The notes: generated by a model not told the origin, from the sequence alone. A DNA stretch of 64,000 nucleotides from Amyelois transitella (GCF_032362555.1 NC_083506.1:4573501-4637500); one strand, 5' to 3'; positions 10,196 to 21,127 are shown, counted from the stretch's first letter. Numbers and translations are program-made.

Positions 10196-13100
10196 ATGGG
10201 TGATACGGATGACTATTATGACGGTGACGGGTTAGTAAATTTGTGCATGAGATTCTGGCCGCAAATATTTATTTTATTCCCGTGAAATATAGGTTATATC
10301 TTTTTGTACTTCCTTTTAAATCGCTTCGTAGTGTTTTTATTGATTGCTTCTTGAATGCATTTTTTTTATTATTTACCCACCAACCGTAAGATGATGGTGT
10401 TGATTCTATTATGGAGGTATATTCACTCTTACAAATACCATACCTACTAATATTTTCTTAATACTTAGTATGTTTTATTTTTAAATATAAATCATACATT
10501 TTGCTTTATGGAGAATTTTGGTTATAATCTTTCTGGTGTATTTCAGGATTATGTAAGATAAAAATATTTTTTGTAACAAAAGTTTTCTCATCCTTACCAA
10601 TTTTTATATGTTTTGCTTTTGTTGGTAACCATTCCTTTTCTTATCAGCTAAGAATACCCATAATACATTAATCTGAGGACATATTTTATCTTCTCTTTTT
10701 ATAAATCTATTCTAGGGCGATGGCATCCTTCTCAGGATCTCCTGAAGTCATCTATAATTGGGTTGACGTAACTTCAGAATTCTTCCAAAGCATTCAAGGT
10801 AAATATTGTTTTCAATGAAGTAAAATACATTGACCTTAAGCCAAATTTTCTGAGCTAGTTCTGTTCATGACTAAGAGTATTAACTTTTTAATGCAACAAC
10901 ATTTATGTTGTCTATATACTACACCTATGACAGGTTTGGAAAACAGATTGCATTATAATATTCTTTGATTATATCGCACCTCCGGTGCGAAACTGTCACT
11001 TATGCAAAAATTGCAAAAATGAGTTACATATGTAATAACTCTCCTAATGCTTCCCTTAACTTGGTGCAATAACGTTACTTTTGTAGTACACATAGTTACC
11101 GCAGTATAAGCTATTCATCTTGTAAAAATCTTCAAATATGACAATGTTATGGGATGTTAGAGTTTTAAATTGTGTTTTTGCATAAGTGACAGTGTCGCAC
11201 CGGGGTGCTATATAATTGTCACTGATTTGGACTTTATATTACACTAATGTATATATGGTGGGCTGCTGTGACGTAATAGTAGTACACTTGCATATGAACC
11301 AGAGGTCCCTGGTTCAAATCCTGGCTAGGGCATGGTGACAAATAAACTTTTTCTGATTGGCCTGAATATTGGATGTTTATCTATTTAATATGAAGTATAG
11401 TATCATTGAGTTAGTACCTTGTAACACAAGTTTTGAACTTACTTTAAGGCTAACTCAATCTGTGTAATATGTCCAGTATATATTTATTTATTGGTGTCTC
11501 AGGCAAAATTGAGATACACATCTAATGTTTTAAGAAATTTTAAGTGCAATTGTAAAATATTTTGCAATTTCATACTTATCAGTTAGCTGACTGTACTTTG
11601 TAGGGAAAGTCAGAATTAAAGCTCCTTTTTCATTCAATCTCTATTAAAAGATCAGGTAAGAAGCCTCTGTATAGAAATATAGTGGGTTTGTTTCTTTACA
11701 GTTATGTTTTTTTTTTTATTTCCAGATCTACACCTTGGGGAATTACTTCATGATGGCCAATTATTTGGTTTATTTGAAGCTATGTCAGCAATTGAGATGA
11801 TGGATCCCAAAATGGATGCGGGTATGTTGTGCAACCGCGGGAACCCTAAACCACTCAATTTCCAGCAGGCTGTTGAGGTAACATTTTGTACAGTAATTGT
11901 ATTTTTATTTTTGTTTAAAAATAATTTTCCTTGTACAGTCCTCATAAAGCCACACAACTTAAAGTCTTTTCAAGACTGTTAGTTCTGTCTGCCTAGTAAG
12001 GTATGAAGATGTGATTATAACATATTTACAGACATCTGCAGATACTTCACAATATGGTATTAGTTATTAAGAAGAGATGACCATGTTTCTCTGTTGTTAA
12101 CAGACTTGGAAGTAAAAATATTTGTAAAGAAAGAATTATTCCTTAGATTGTACAATAACAATCAATTTTAAACTATTGCTTCTTAAAGGTATGTGGTGAG
12201 ACAGCTTTACAGTTTTTAACACTTAAAATGCCTGAAGTTTAAACTGTGAATCTGAAACCAAATGATTTGAAAAAAATTGTTGTGTGAAATGGAACAACAC
12301 AGGAATATTATTTTAAGTACTGTTAAATTCAGTAAACTGTTAATTTAAGTTTTGATGAATTTCGAATTACAAACCAGATTTATACAAATTTGTGCTACAT
12401 CTCAATTGGGCCGTCCAGCTAAGTGTGACTTTTGAGTGTTGTTACTTATGGCTTAAGTAAGTGTATCTTCACAAAGGTTAGCCTAATGAATATAAAATTC
12501 CTTACAGGCCGGCAAACTCAAGATCGATGATTTAGAGCCAAGCGAGCTGATTGGCATAATTGATGCCACCATGGCCTGCATAGTGTCATGGTTAGAAGGC
12601 CACTCGCTCGCTCAGACTGTATTCACAAACTTATATCTGCACCAACCGCATCTGATTGTGAACAAGGCACTGAAAGCTTACTGTATTGCAGTGCATAAGC
12701 TGCTGGATTGCATAAGAGAATGTATTAATAAGTAAGTGTCTCGATTGAATTATTTCTTTTTGGGAATATGATGGTGTGGTAATTTAATGAACATAGACAT
12801 ATTAAAAGAGACTAGTTTTTGGCCTCCCAATGCCACGCTGAAAATTCAAATAAAAATGAAGCCCTGGGCTTAACAGTGAATTATATAAATTTCTTCAAAT
12901 GAGAATGTTTTAAGTTGGCAAAACTTTTACAGAGCACAAGTATTTGAAGAGGAGGATTTTCAACCTATGGGATATGGTTATCGTTTGGGTTCGAACCCGC
13001 AGTCAGGTAACACCTATGACGCAAGCCTGGAGGTGAATAAACAGAAGTGTATAGCCCTGCTCCGGGAACAGGAGGAAGAATACAATAAAAAGGCCAGATC

Positions 13101-16100
13101 CACTGAGGATGAGGTAAGTGTTTAATTGAACATTGCTTTATCTTTAAAGTTTAAATAGGATGAGTTTCCAAAAAAAGGTTTGTAATAGAGTACTTCTTAA
13201 ATAAAATATAGTACCTACAGTATTTTACAGGCGTGGAAAATTCGTTTTGTTGGTTGTACATAACAAAGTTACAGATAGTATTACAAAAACAATTTTTTTT
13301 CACTTTCTGCATATATATTTTACTTAATTTTTTTTGGGGAAATTTGGTTTCAGTTATGGGTGACTGCAACCCTTTGACTGTGGTTTAATAAGATTATTTA
13401 TAGGGTCTCAGCGTGTGGACGGCCATAGCAGCTAGAATTCGGTTCACTAGGATGTACTATCAAGCACTTCTGTTGATCACCAAGAAAGAGGCGCAGTCGG
13501 GAGCAGACTGCGTCGCTTTGCTTACCGGATGTACTGAGATGATGAAAGTCATCATAAAGACAGCGCATATGGGAACACAACCTGTGGAGAATTGTAAGTA
13601 TTCTTCTTCTTAGGACATATATTAGATTCAAATACAGAAATCAAACATAAAAAACGGCCTTACATACTTAACCTAAACGTCGTTATATAAAGAAAGGTAT
13701 ATACCATTCAAAAATGGATCTTAACTTATTGCAATAAATCACTAAATCCTTTAATAGAAAAACTCATTGTGCATGAACAGTTTTGTATTCGTGGATTGTG
13801 TGCTCTATTATAATATTTAAAAATCCATTTTCTAACGGATAGGCACTTTTCCACCAGAATTGTGGATTTAGTTGTTTAAAGAATGTTTATATTTCCAGCC
13901 GATTCCCCAAATCCCATGGGGTTCGAGCCGATGATCAACCAACGCCTTCTACCGCCCACTTTCCCGCGGTACACGCGTATCAAACCTCGGGCCGAGGCAT
14001 TGCAGTATTTTGACGAGCAAATAGCAAGACTACGCCATGCGTGGAAAATCACGTCGTGCACCAACTTCCATACCGCGCTGGTAACTATAGACCTATGTCC
14101 TTGGTTTAATCAAGTTTTGGTCGTCGACGTTATCTCATACCATTGTTCAATTTTCCTTGTAAAGATGCTTTGATTCATCCTGTCTGCAAGACCAAAAGAT
14201 ACATTGACAGGAACAGAAAAGGATATTCTTAAAAACATGCTTTTGTATTTCTATTTATTCAGCTAAGTTCCTTATCTCTTCTTTCAATCGACTGATGAAT
14301 GAATAAAGTGCTTAAAAATGCTACTTTTACATGGTATTACAGGATTTCTTCATGGAATTCAGCCGTCAGCGCGCGTGCATCCTCTCGCGGTCAGCCTTGC
14401 AGCTGCTGTATCTCAGTCCCTCGCCCGCAACATTGGCCTCCGTGGCGCAGAGCGGCAACGCCGTGCCGGGAGCCCCGAGACCGCATCACGTGTTCATAGA
14501 AATCCTGAGGGAATCCGTCAAGAATTTCGTAAACCCGCCGGCCTTCATGCCCAAATCTTCTACTGTTTCTACGCCCCAGGTGTGTTAAAAACTGTTTGTT
14601 TATTTTGTCATCGTACAGTCATCGCATGCATGTTGCTCGCGACCATGGCAAACGCAAAATAGGTATAGATACTTTTTCTGATTTTTTCTGACGTCCACCG
14701 AGCACCGCTTGGTCACCCAGGTACAAAATAAATAAACGTTCGCGTCCATGGCAAACGCAAAATAGATACTTTTTCTGATTTTTTCTGACGTCCACCGAGC
14801 ACCGCTTGGTCACCCAGGTACAAAATGAATAAAGTAAAACAAATTTAATATGTATTTCTGTTAAGACTCGCGACATTGTGGAGAACTTTCTGGGCCGTTG
14901 TGTGCGCCCGTTCGCTGTGCTGCTGCAGGTGTGCGGCCACAACCGCGCTCGCCAACGGGACAAGTTTGCGCTGCTGCTGGACGAGATGTCCGTGCTGCAG
15001 GACGAAGTAAGGGACCACGCGTCGATTCATATTACGATTGTTTGTTTGTATAATCTTTATTGCATTAAAAAATGAAACCATGATACTATACAGTTCCTGA
15101 AATTAAAAAATGTGTTCAATGGCGGACTTATCCCAATTCGTGCACAATGTAAATGTTTATTTATACATATAATCACGTCTGTATCTCTTGCTTGCCTGGT
15201 AGACAAAGCCGTTTTGAAAAGATTGAAAGGCCACGGTTAGCTGTATAGCATAATGATGGTATTGAGATTCGTATAGTGTAGTGACAGGTTGCTAGCCAAT
15301 CGCCTTAAAAAAGTATCCCAATTTGGCTAAGCTTAGTCGTCTTTTACGACATACATGAGAAAAAATGGAGTAGTACTATGGTAAAGTGTCGGAAATCATA
15401 CAGCACTACATTTATAACATAATATTAAAGTTTTCACTTCTGTCTCAGTGAAATCCCTTTTATTTGTACACATAAGATTTGATGTATCAAAACTGACACA
15501 CTTACTGAATTATCATGTATTTATTATTAATAATAGGCAGAGACCGTGGACGCGGTTATAAGCAGCGCGATGGGCACCAGCGTTCGCTCGTATTTCGGCA
15601 CCTGGATCTTGTACCATGTGCTGAGAATCATGATCGCATACCTTTTGTCCGGGCTTGAGCTAGAGTTGTACAGCGTGCACGAATACCACTATATATTCTG
15701 GTGAGTCTTCAAACATATCGTACTAATTTTATAAACGTGAAAGTGTAATTGTGAAGTGTGACGTCTTTCAGGTCAAAACACCTGACTGATTTATGAACTC
15801 TATTAAATCTATACTTATATTATAAAGCTGAACCGCTTTTGTTTGAACGCGCTAATCTCAGGAACTTACTGGTTCGAATTGAAAAATTGTTTTTGTGTTT
15901 ACTATACCATTTACTAACAATTTATCATTTAATAACCATTCCATGCCGACGAAGTTGCGGGCACAGCCAGTTTTAAATATGTATAGATGAGGTGTGGAGT
16001 ACGGAGAAGAACATAAGATAAACTTCTGACGCGGGCGCGAAATGTGTGTACATTTTACGTTCATAAAGTTTAAATTAATAAATACTAGCGACCCGCCCCG

Positions 16101-16338
16101 GCTTCGCACGGGTGCAAAATTCGGAAAAAATTATACATAAAAACCTTCCTCTTGAATCAATCTACCTGTTACAAAAAACCGCATCAAAATCCGTTGCGTA
16201 ATTTTAAAGATTTAAGCATACAGACAAACAGACTAAAATAGCGACTTTGTTTTATACTATGTAGTGATATGGCACAGGTACCTGAACGAGTTCCTCTACG
16301 GCTGGTTAGTGTCTGCACTCGGGCGCGCCGAGGCGCTG

Positions 16339-16369
<31 letters not shown>

Positions 16370-19300
16370 AGGCGCGGCGAGGCGGCGCGCGCAAGCTCAA
16401 GAAGCGCTCGCGCGCGCACGCGCACGAGGGGCTCATGTGCCAGGTGTTGCAGAACATGTGCGGCGGGTATCATAAGGTACGATTTTTGACGTGACAACGT
16501 CTTATTAATTCGATTGAGCCGGCTGAAAGCACGAAAAAACATGACTCGTGCGGCGTTACCTCGCTCTGAGGCGTTCCATGTAAGGCTTGAAGTGCAAGCG
16601 AGAGCGCGGAACGAGCGACAGAGGCACAATCGGCCTTCGCGTTCGGCAGTGTTCGACATCCGTCTCTCTCCAACTTGAGTGAGCGATGCGTCTGCGTGGA
16701 CTGCTGCTATACTATAGTATATTTACCTACATGTTTTGCTCGAGTATCAAGTGTAAAAAGTGAATGTGGTGTCAATTGTTTATAGCAACGATAATTGCAG
16801 CGATAAACGTAATTTCTTGCGATATTATTTATATGTTATTATTGTCGAATATTCGTGTTTTCATCATTACAATAAATAGCATCGGTCCGCTAGTGCAGCG
16901 ATTGTAGGTTATGCCATAATTGACAAAATTAAAACAATAAGTTAACAGAACTAAATAGTTCCCGGCACTAATACAAAAACAATAGGACCACTTCATCTCG
17001 TTCCCAAAGATGTCGTCGACTAAAGGATAGGCTTATAATCTTAGGATGCGAGCGATGACCTAGCAACCTGTCACTGTTTTAATCTCAATTCTATCATTCA
17101 ACATCTAAACTCTGTCTACCCCGCAAGGGATATAGACGTGACTATATGTATAGTATACTACTCTGTCAAGAAAGTAGCGGGAAAAGATCAATAATACACA
17201 AACTGTTTGTTATTCATCCAAATTTATTTTATCACCTTCAAAATATGCTCCTTTAGAAACGATACACTAACGCCAACGAATAATCCAATCATCAAAACAT
17301 TTTTTAAACGCTGTTTCCGGAATTGAGGTCAGTTCTCGCCGCGAATTCTCTTTTATGTCTTCTACCGATTGAAAACGGGTGCCACGAAGTGGTAATTTGA
17401 GTTTAGGAAAAAGAAAAAAGTCGGCTGGAGCCATATCTGGTGAATATGGTGGTTGCTCGATGGTATTTGTTGAGTGTTTGGTTAAAAATTCGTTCACAAT
17501 GATGGCCTTGTGCGAAGGTGCATTATCATGGTGCAAAATCCAAGAATTTTCTTTCCACAAATCTGGCCTTTTTCGTCGGATTTGCTCTCTTAAACGCCGC
17601 ATAACACTCAAATAATATTCCTTATTTATCGTTTGACCTTCCGGCAAGAATTCCGAGTGCACAACACCGCGATAGTCAAAGAAAACAGTCAACATGACTT
17701 TGACTTTTGAACGACTTTGGCGTGGTTTTTTCGGTTTCGGTTCAGTTGGAAGGCGCCACTCCGAAGCTTGTTGACTAGTTTGCATGTCAAACTCGTAAAC
17801 CCACGTCTCGTCACCAGTAACAATGCGTTTCATGAATGTTGGGTCGGAATTGACTCGTTCTAGCATGTCCTCAGCGACTCTCATGCGATTGAGTTTTTGA
17901 AAAAAATTCAGGTCTTTTGGGACTAGCCGAGCGGCAACATGTTTCATACCCAAATTATTAGGTAAAATGGTACGGATCGACTCGTGAGATACAGAAAGTT
18001 CGGTGGCTATCTCTCTCAAAGTTGAATGAGGATATTCAGTCACTATTTCCTTCACTTTTGCGATGTTAACTTCAGTTGCAGACGTTAATGGCCTACCAGA
18101 GCGAGGCAAATCTTCCATCACATCTCGACCGCTTTTGAACGCTTTGTACCACTCATAAGCACGAGTTTTTGATAAAGTCGATTCACCGTAAGCCTTCTGT
18201 AACATTTTCAGTAACTCCGAACACGATATTCCATTGGCAATGCAAAATTTAAGACAAACTCTTTGTTCGATGTTTTTATCCATTATGAAATTAGCAATAC
18301 ACACTAGATATGATATAACTAAAAATAGCACTGTATTTAATGTAAACAACAGATGCAACTCAAACTCCGCGCCAAAATGGAAAACAGTTGTGCCAATCTA
18401 ACAACAACAAAAAAACAAAAATTTGAATTTGGAACCATAAATAAATAATCCATTCCCGATACTTTTCTGACTGAATGTACAAATAAACATTTGTCGACAG
18501 GCTCTTGTAGCGTTCAAGCTGCAAGGCAAGATCCGCCAGCCGCAATCGGAGTTCGACAACGAGGCGGTGCGGTACAAGCACCGGTTCGGGGCGCTGTCCG
18601 TGATGACCCCGCCGCAGGTGCAGTACCACGAGTTCTGCGAATTGACACAGCCGTTGCAGTGAGTAATGTCAACTTCTTTATTGCTGTACCGTTTCCGTAG
18701 TTTGTTTTTTGAAGTAATTTATTTATTTACCTATTGATTCAAATTTGGCCTGTCTGACTTTTCAAGTCTGTCGGCTTTGTCTCTGTCTACCCCGCGAGGC
18801 GTTTAGACGTGATTATGTGTGTGCCGTGTGGTTCCCGGCACCAATACAAAAAGAATAGGACCACTTCATCTCTTTCCCATGGATGTCGTAAAAGGCGACT
18901 AAGGGATAGGCTTACAAACTTGGGATTCTTTTTTAGGCGATGGGCTAGCAACCTGTCACTAGTTGAATCTCAATTCTATCGTTAAGCCAAATAGCTGAAC
19001 GTGGCCATTCAGTCTTGACTGTTGGCTCTGTTTATCCCGCAAGGGACATAGACGGGACCATATGTATGTATGTATTATGGGTATGTATGAAGCGAAATCA
19101 TCTTTCTTCTCATGCCTACCTTACTCCAGAACGTTACCGATTCGATCAAGGATAATAGTATAGAAATCGTGGGTTCCATTTGTTTCAGATATGAAAATCC
19201 TGTCATCCTCTATCTTGGCGGTTGCAAACACTTCCAGCAGGCTCGATCTTTTCTGGAAACTATCCCGGCGCCAGATCAAGAGGTAAAATTCAAGTTATAC

Positions 19301-20308
19301 TTATGACCGTAGCAAACTTTGCCATATTGCGGATTAAAAACTGTATTAAAATGTTAACCTGGCAATGATTTAAAAAAAAAGTAAGCACAACCCAACGCTA
19401 TTATATAGTTAGTGTTGTTTATGGCTTCTTTTATGATAAACACCTTCTTAAATAGTTTGGTTTACATTTGTCAATAACACTCACTGTCACTCAATATGAC
19501 TTAACTATTTAGTGTTGCTTTATTAAACACAGAACTAGCGCTCTCATTGACAGGTATGCCATATTTCATGTCAAGGTTTACATAGTTTTTTTTTTAGTAT
19601 AACTAAGTAAATTAGCTCTTTTCTGAGTTACGTCCATTAATTTCACTACAAACGGATGCGCTTACGTCGTGGAAAATCATCTTGCAACAACCTGCACATT
19701 GAGGCCGCTGGATGTGTTATTTGCAAAGGTTGCGGAATCAGGCTCTCTTCGCGATGATTGAGAGTAAAAGGTACTCAAAATATCCGGCACATAAAAATGG
19801 TCGCAGTTCGTGTATTTTCTACACATTTATAATCATGTCTTTATCACTCAGGGGGTAGACAGAGCCAACAAACTCGAACTTAAATACCATGTTCAGCTGT
19901 ATGGCTTAAAGATGGAACCGAGATTCAAATAGTGGTAGGTTGCTAGTCTATCGCCTAAAAGGAGAACCCCAAATTAATAAACTTAAGGCTAATATCCCTT
20001 AGTCGTCTTTTACGACTTCCATGGGAATGAGCGATCCTTATCTAAAGTTCCGGGAACCACGCGGCACAGGTGTATTTCTTATTGTAGATTTATATTGTAC
20101 TTATGTGCATTAAATTCCTTCACACCATGACGCTAATGCTATAGTTGCATACTACCTTTTGTTTCAGGTAACAGATCTTCTCAAAGTAGCCAAAACAAAT
20201 TTCGTAGTGTTAAAATTGCTGGCTGGTGGTCACAAGAGGGACTCGACAACACCGCCGGAATTCGATTTCTCGGTCCACAGACATTTTCCTATCATAAAAC
20301 TTGTATAG
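10196..20308 (+). CDS. NAA35: NatC N-alpha-acetyltransferase auxiliary subunit (NAA35/Mak10)
   Basis: Fourteen coding exons: 10196-10230, 10716-10798, 11726-11877, 12508-12731, 12933-13113, 13404-13593, 13899-14080, 14343-14579, 14866-15006, 15537-15700, 16278-16476, 18501-18658, 19189-19282 and 20168-20308. They give 726 residues, against about 725 in human NAA35, and all phases close. The Mak10 signature is clear: [20 protein letters not shown] then [10 protein letters not shown] (residues 44-73), [12 protein letters not shown] (118-129), [26 protein letters not shown] (295-313), [10 protein letters not shown] (452-461), GFELEL-like [13 protein letters not shown], and the end LLAGGHK...[13 protein letters not shown]. 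The protein anchors NatC (NAA30/NAA38) on ribosomes for acetylation of Met-Leu/Ile/Phe-type N-termini. Exon 11 codes a Gly/Ala/Arg-rich stretch where mammals have a Lys-rich one. Transposons lie very close to the acceptors of exons 11 and 12. Confidence 0.95.
10975..11209. mobile_element. Short TA-flanked MITE in NAA35 intron 2
   Basis: The ends are inverted repeats of about 35 bases: CGCACCTCCGGTGCGAAACT at the left and, reversed, AGCACCCCGGTGCGACACT at the right. Both lead into TGTCACTTATGCAAAAA. TATA-like sequence flanks both ends, as in Tc1/mariner-type MITEs. The outermost bases (CGCACC..GGTGCG) can also form a small terminal hairpin. No ORF. Confidence 0.65.
11262..11500 (+). repeat. 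tRNA-derived SINE in NAA35 intron 2
   Basis: A tRNA-like head carries the B box GGTTCAAATCC near 11313, with a loose A box about 45 bases before. The body has GAGTTAGTACCTTGTAACAC and GGCTAACTCAATC, and it ends in TATATTTATTTATT. This arrangement matches a SINE type common in Lepidoptera; it is not a functional tRNA. Confidence 0.65.
14640..14829 (+). repeat. Tandem duplication of about 104 bp in NAA35 intron 8
   Basis: Two near-identical units start at CCATGGCAAACGCAAAATAG (14643 and 14747). Each runs through TTTTTCTGATTTTTTCTGACG and ends in GGTCACCCAGGTACAAAAT. The CCCAG|GTAC in each unit looks like a splice donor. The units differ by a few bases, so the duplication is recent. Confidence 0.8.
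15163..15410 (-). repeat. GTGCCG-type repeat in NAA35 intron 9
   Basis: A degraded full-length copy; its tail ATACATATAATCACG is at the low-coordinate end and the GTGCTGTATGATTTCC-like head at the other. Confidence 0.6.
15810..15980 (-). repeat. LINE 3'-tail-like repeat in NAA35 intron 10
   Basis: Same family as 7750-8015: both share GTTTGAACGCGCTAATCTC and a GGTTCGAATTGAAAAATTG block, and this copy ends in GCGGGCACAGCCAGT. Confidence 0.5.
16084..16262 (+). repeat. ACTAGCGACCCGCC-type repeat ending 15 bases before NAA35 exon 11
   Basis: It begins ACTAGCGACCCGCCCCGGCT and ends with GCGACTTTGTTTTATACTA. This is the 3'-tail type of insect LINE-derived repeats that ends in AAATTTTATAC-like sequence. 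Exon 11 begins at 16278, so the polypyrimidine tract of the acceptor (TTTGTTTTATACTA) comes from the repeat. Confidence 0.55.
16960..17155 (+). repeat. GTGCCG-type repeat in NAA35 intron 11, next to mariner
   Basis: It runs from GTTCCCGGCACTAATAC to CTACCCCGCAAGGGATATAG and a short TATG tail. The mariner was inserted in or directly after this tail. Confidence 0.65.
17158..18477 (-). mobile_element. Mariner element (Tc1/mariner superfamily, DD34D), nearly complete
   Basis: A 1320 bp element flanked by TA (17156-17157 and 18478-18479). The terminal inverted repeats are about 25 bases and imperfect: CTACTCTGTCAAGAAAGTAG at the left, and CATTCAGTCAGAAAAGTATC reading inward from the right; both continue CGGGAA. 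It carries one long transposase ORF on the minus strand. It lies in NAA35 intron 11, antisense to the host gene, and its right end is only 23 bases from exon 12. The intact reading frame points to a fairly recent arrival. Confidence 0.9.
17267..18283 (-). CDS. Mariner transposase, DD34D, early stop near the C-terminus
   Basis: I start at the ATG for MDKNIEQRV (18283), since the upstream in-frame residues are AT-rich leader; this gives 338 residues. The N-terminal helix-turn-helix region carries [16 protein letters not shown] and LPRSGRP (residues 39-66). The linker has LVPKDL in place of the family WVPHEL (120-125). The catalytic triad is D158 (TGDETW), D253 (HHDNAPSH) and D288 (YSPDMAPAD); 34 residues separate the last two. 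A TAG stop follows WIIRWR. After it, the same frame continues for 18 codons of the family-typical end ([13 protein letters not shown]..) to a TAA at 17210-17212. So the enzyme is short by about 19 residues unless the stop is read through. No frameshift is seen. Confidence 0.9.
   Translation of the reverse strand: MDKNIEQRVCLKFCIANGISCSELLKMLQKAYGESTLSKTRAYEWYKAFKSGRDVMEDLPRSGRPLTSATEVNIAKVKEIVTEYPHSTLREIATELSVSHESIRTILPNNLGMKHVAARLVPKDLNFFQKLNRMRVAEDMLERVNSDPTFMKRIVTGDETWVYEFDMQTSQQASEWRLPTEPKPKKPRQSRSKVKVMLTVFFDYRGVVHSEFLPEGQTINKEYYLSVMRRLREQIRRKRPDLWKENSWILHHDNAPSHKAIIVNEFLTKHSTNTIEQPPYSPDMAPADFFLFPKLKLPLRGTRFQSVEDIKENSRRELTSIPETAFKKCFDDWIIRWR
18466..18500 (+). promoter_or_regulatory. Splice acceptor of NAA35 exon 12, partly inside the mariner end
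   Basis: The acceptor AG is at 18499-18500 after TTGTCGAC. The 20 bases before it are A-rich with no good pyrimidine tract. The best branch-point match, CTTTTCTGAC with A at 18470, lies inside the mariner terminal repeat, 30 bases from the AG. This is an inference from consensus only. Confidence 0.5.
18755..19078 (+). repeat. GTGCCG-type repeats in NAA35 intron 12, fragment plus full copy
   Basis: A tail fragment (TTTTCAAGTCTGTCGGC to GATTATGTG) is followed directly by a complete copy from GTGCCGTGTGGTTCC at 18822 to CATATGTATGTATG. Head-to-tail adjacency suggests insertion into the tail of an older copy. Confidence 0.75.
19823..20067 (-). repeat. GTGCCG-type repeat in NAA35 intron 13
   Basis: Full-length, moderately diverged copy, ending in GGGAACCACGCGGCAC about 100 bases before exon 14. 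Confidence 0.65.
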
Positions 20309-20349
20309 TAAGTTTTGTAGTCATTATTTGTATGAATTTATTATTATAG

Positions 20350-20360
20350 AATAAAATAAA
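20350..20360 (+). terminator. Polyadenylation signals of NAA35
   Basis: Two overlapping AATAAA hexamers begin 42 bases after the stop codon. Confidence 0.6.
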
Positions 20361-20719
20361 TGGCATTTTTATTGTAAAAACTGTATCAAGTAATGCCAAC
20401 TAAATGTGTGAAATTTAATAGTTAATTTTAACCTAAATTACAATTAAAGCGCAGATTAAACAAAATTTAATTGTTTGTTGTAAATCGAAAATTAGAAAAA
20501 TGACGATAACTATCAGAAACAGTTTTTCAAATGACAAAGACAGTACTGCTACTAATTATTACTAAGCCATGACATTAGATGGCGGTTGTTTATCGAATGA
20601 AAAATATTCGATCATTTTCTATCAATATATGTATTCGATATCCTAATCTATCAATATGGTAATAATAATAATTATTATACACGTTAAAATATGGAACCAT
20701 TATATTATTATTATAAAAA
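20361..20719. other. AT-rich spacer downstream of NAA35
   Basis: No ORF or named repeat is seen; the end is rich in ATT and AAT triplets around 20655-20715. Confidence 0.35.
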
Positions 20720-20775
20720 AATGGTACCAACTATTCTGAAATGCCGCGAACCTTTTCAGAATAGTTGGTACCATT
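20720..20775. repeat. Perfect 22 bp hairpin with 12-base loop
   Basis: The arms 20720-20741 and 20754-20775 are exact reverse complements (core GGTACCAACTATTCTGAAA), separated by 20742-20753. It stands alone about 410 bases beyond the NAA35 stop. It could be a small MITE, a snap-back duplication or a transcribed hairpin. Confidence 0.75.
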
Positions 20776-21058
20776 ACACATTTTATCTTAAATTAACATG
20801 TGTCTGTCTTTATTTCTATAAAATAGATAATATTTTATTCTAATTGTGAATCTGGTTTTGCGTCATCACAGTTCTAAACATTTGTATAAGATGAAATTGT
20901 AGTTATAAGACTGGTAGATTAGTTTAGGCAAAAAGTATTTGTGATTTGTCTCGAAATTTGTAATAAACATCATAAAACATAGTATTTGTATAATCGGAAT
21001 GTATATAGTGTTTGATGATGCCCATTAAATCATTGAATTGAAATAAATTTATTTTATT

Positions 21059-21105
21059 TATTGGTTTCCGGCACCAATAGAAAAAAAAATAGGACTACGA
21101 GGAAC
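21059..21105 (+). repeat. Head of a GTGCCG-type repeat broken by a foldback element
   Basis: GGTTTCCGGCACCAATAG followed by AATAGGACTAC matches the first part of the family. Sequence like its middle (GACTAAAAGGGATTCTTTT) resumes after the foldback element at 22065. Confidence 0.5.
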
Positions 21106-21127
21106 AGCTATGTGAATCAATCAAGCA

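Noticed and set aside
11262-11335. tRNA gene
   Set aside because: The B box is present but acceptor and anticodon arms do not pair and the body continues as a SINE.
14318-14662. Open frames overlapping NAA35 exon 8
   Set aside because: Out of frame with the conserved NAA35 protein; shadows of a GC-rich exon.
16264-16673. Several long frames on both strands at NAA35 exon 11
   Set aside because: They are by-products of GC-rich simple sequence; only the frame reading [20 protein letters not shown] matches NAA35.
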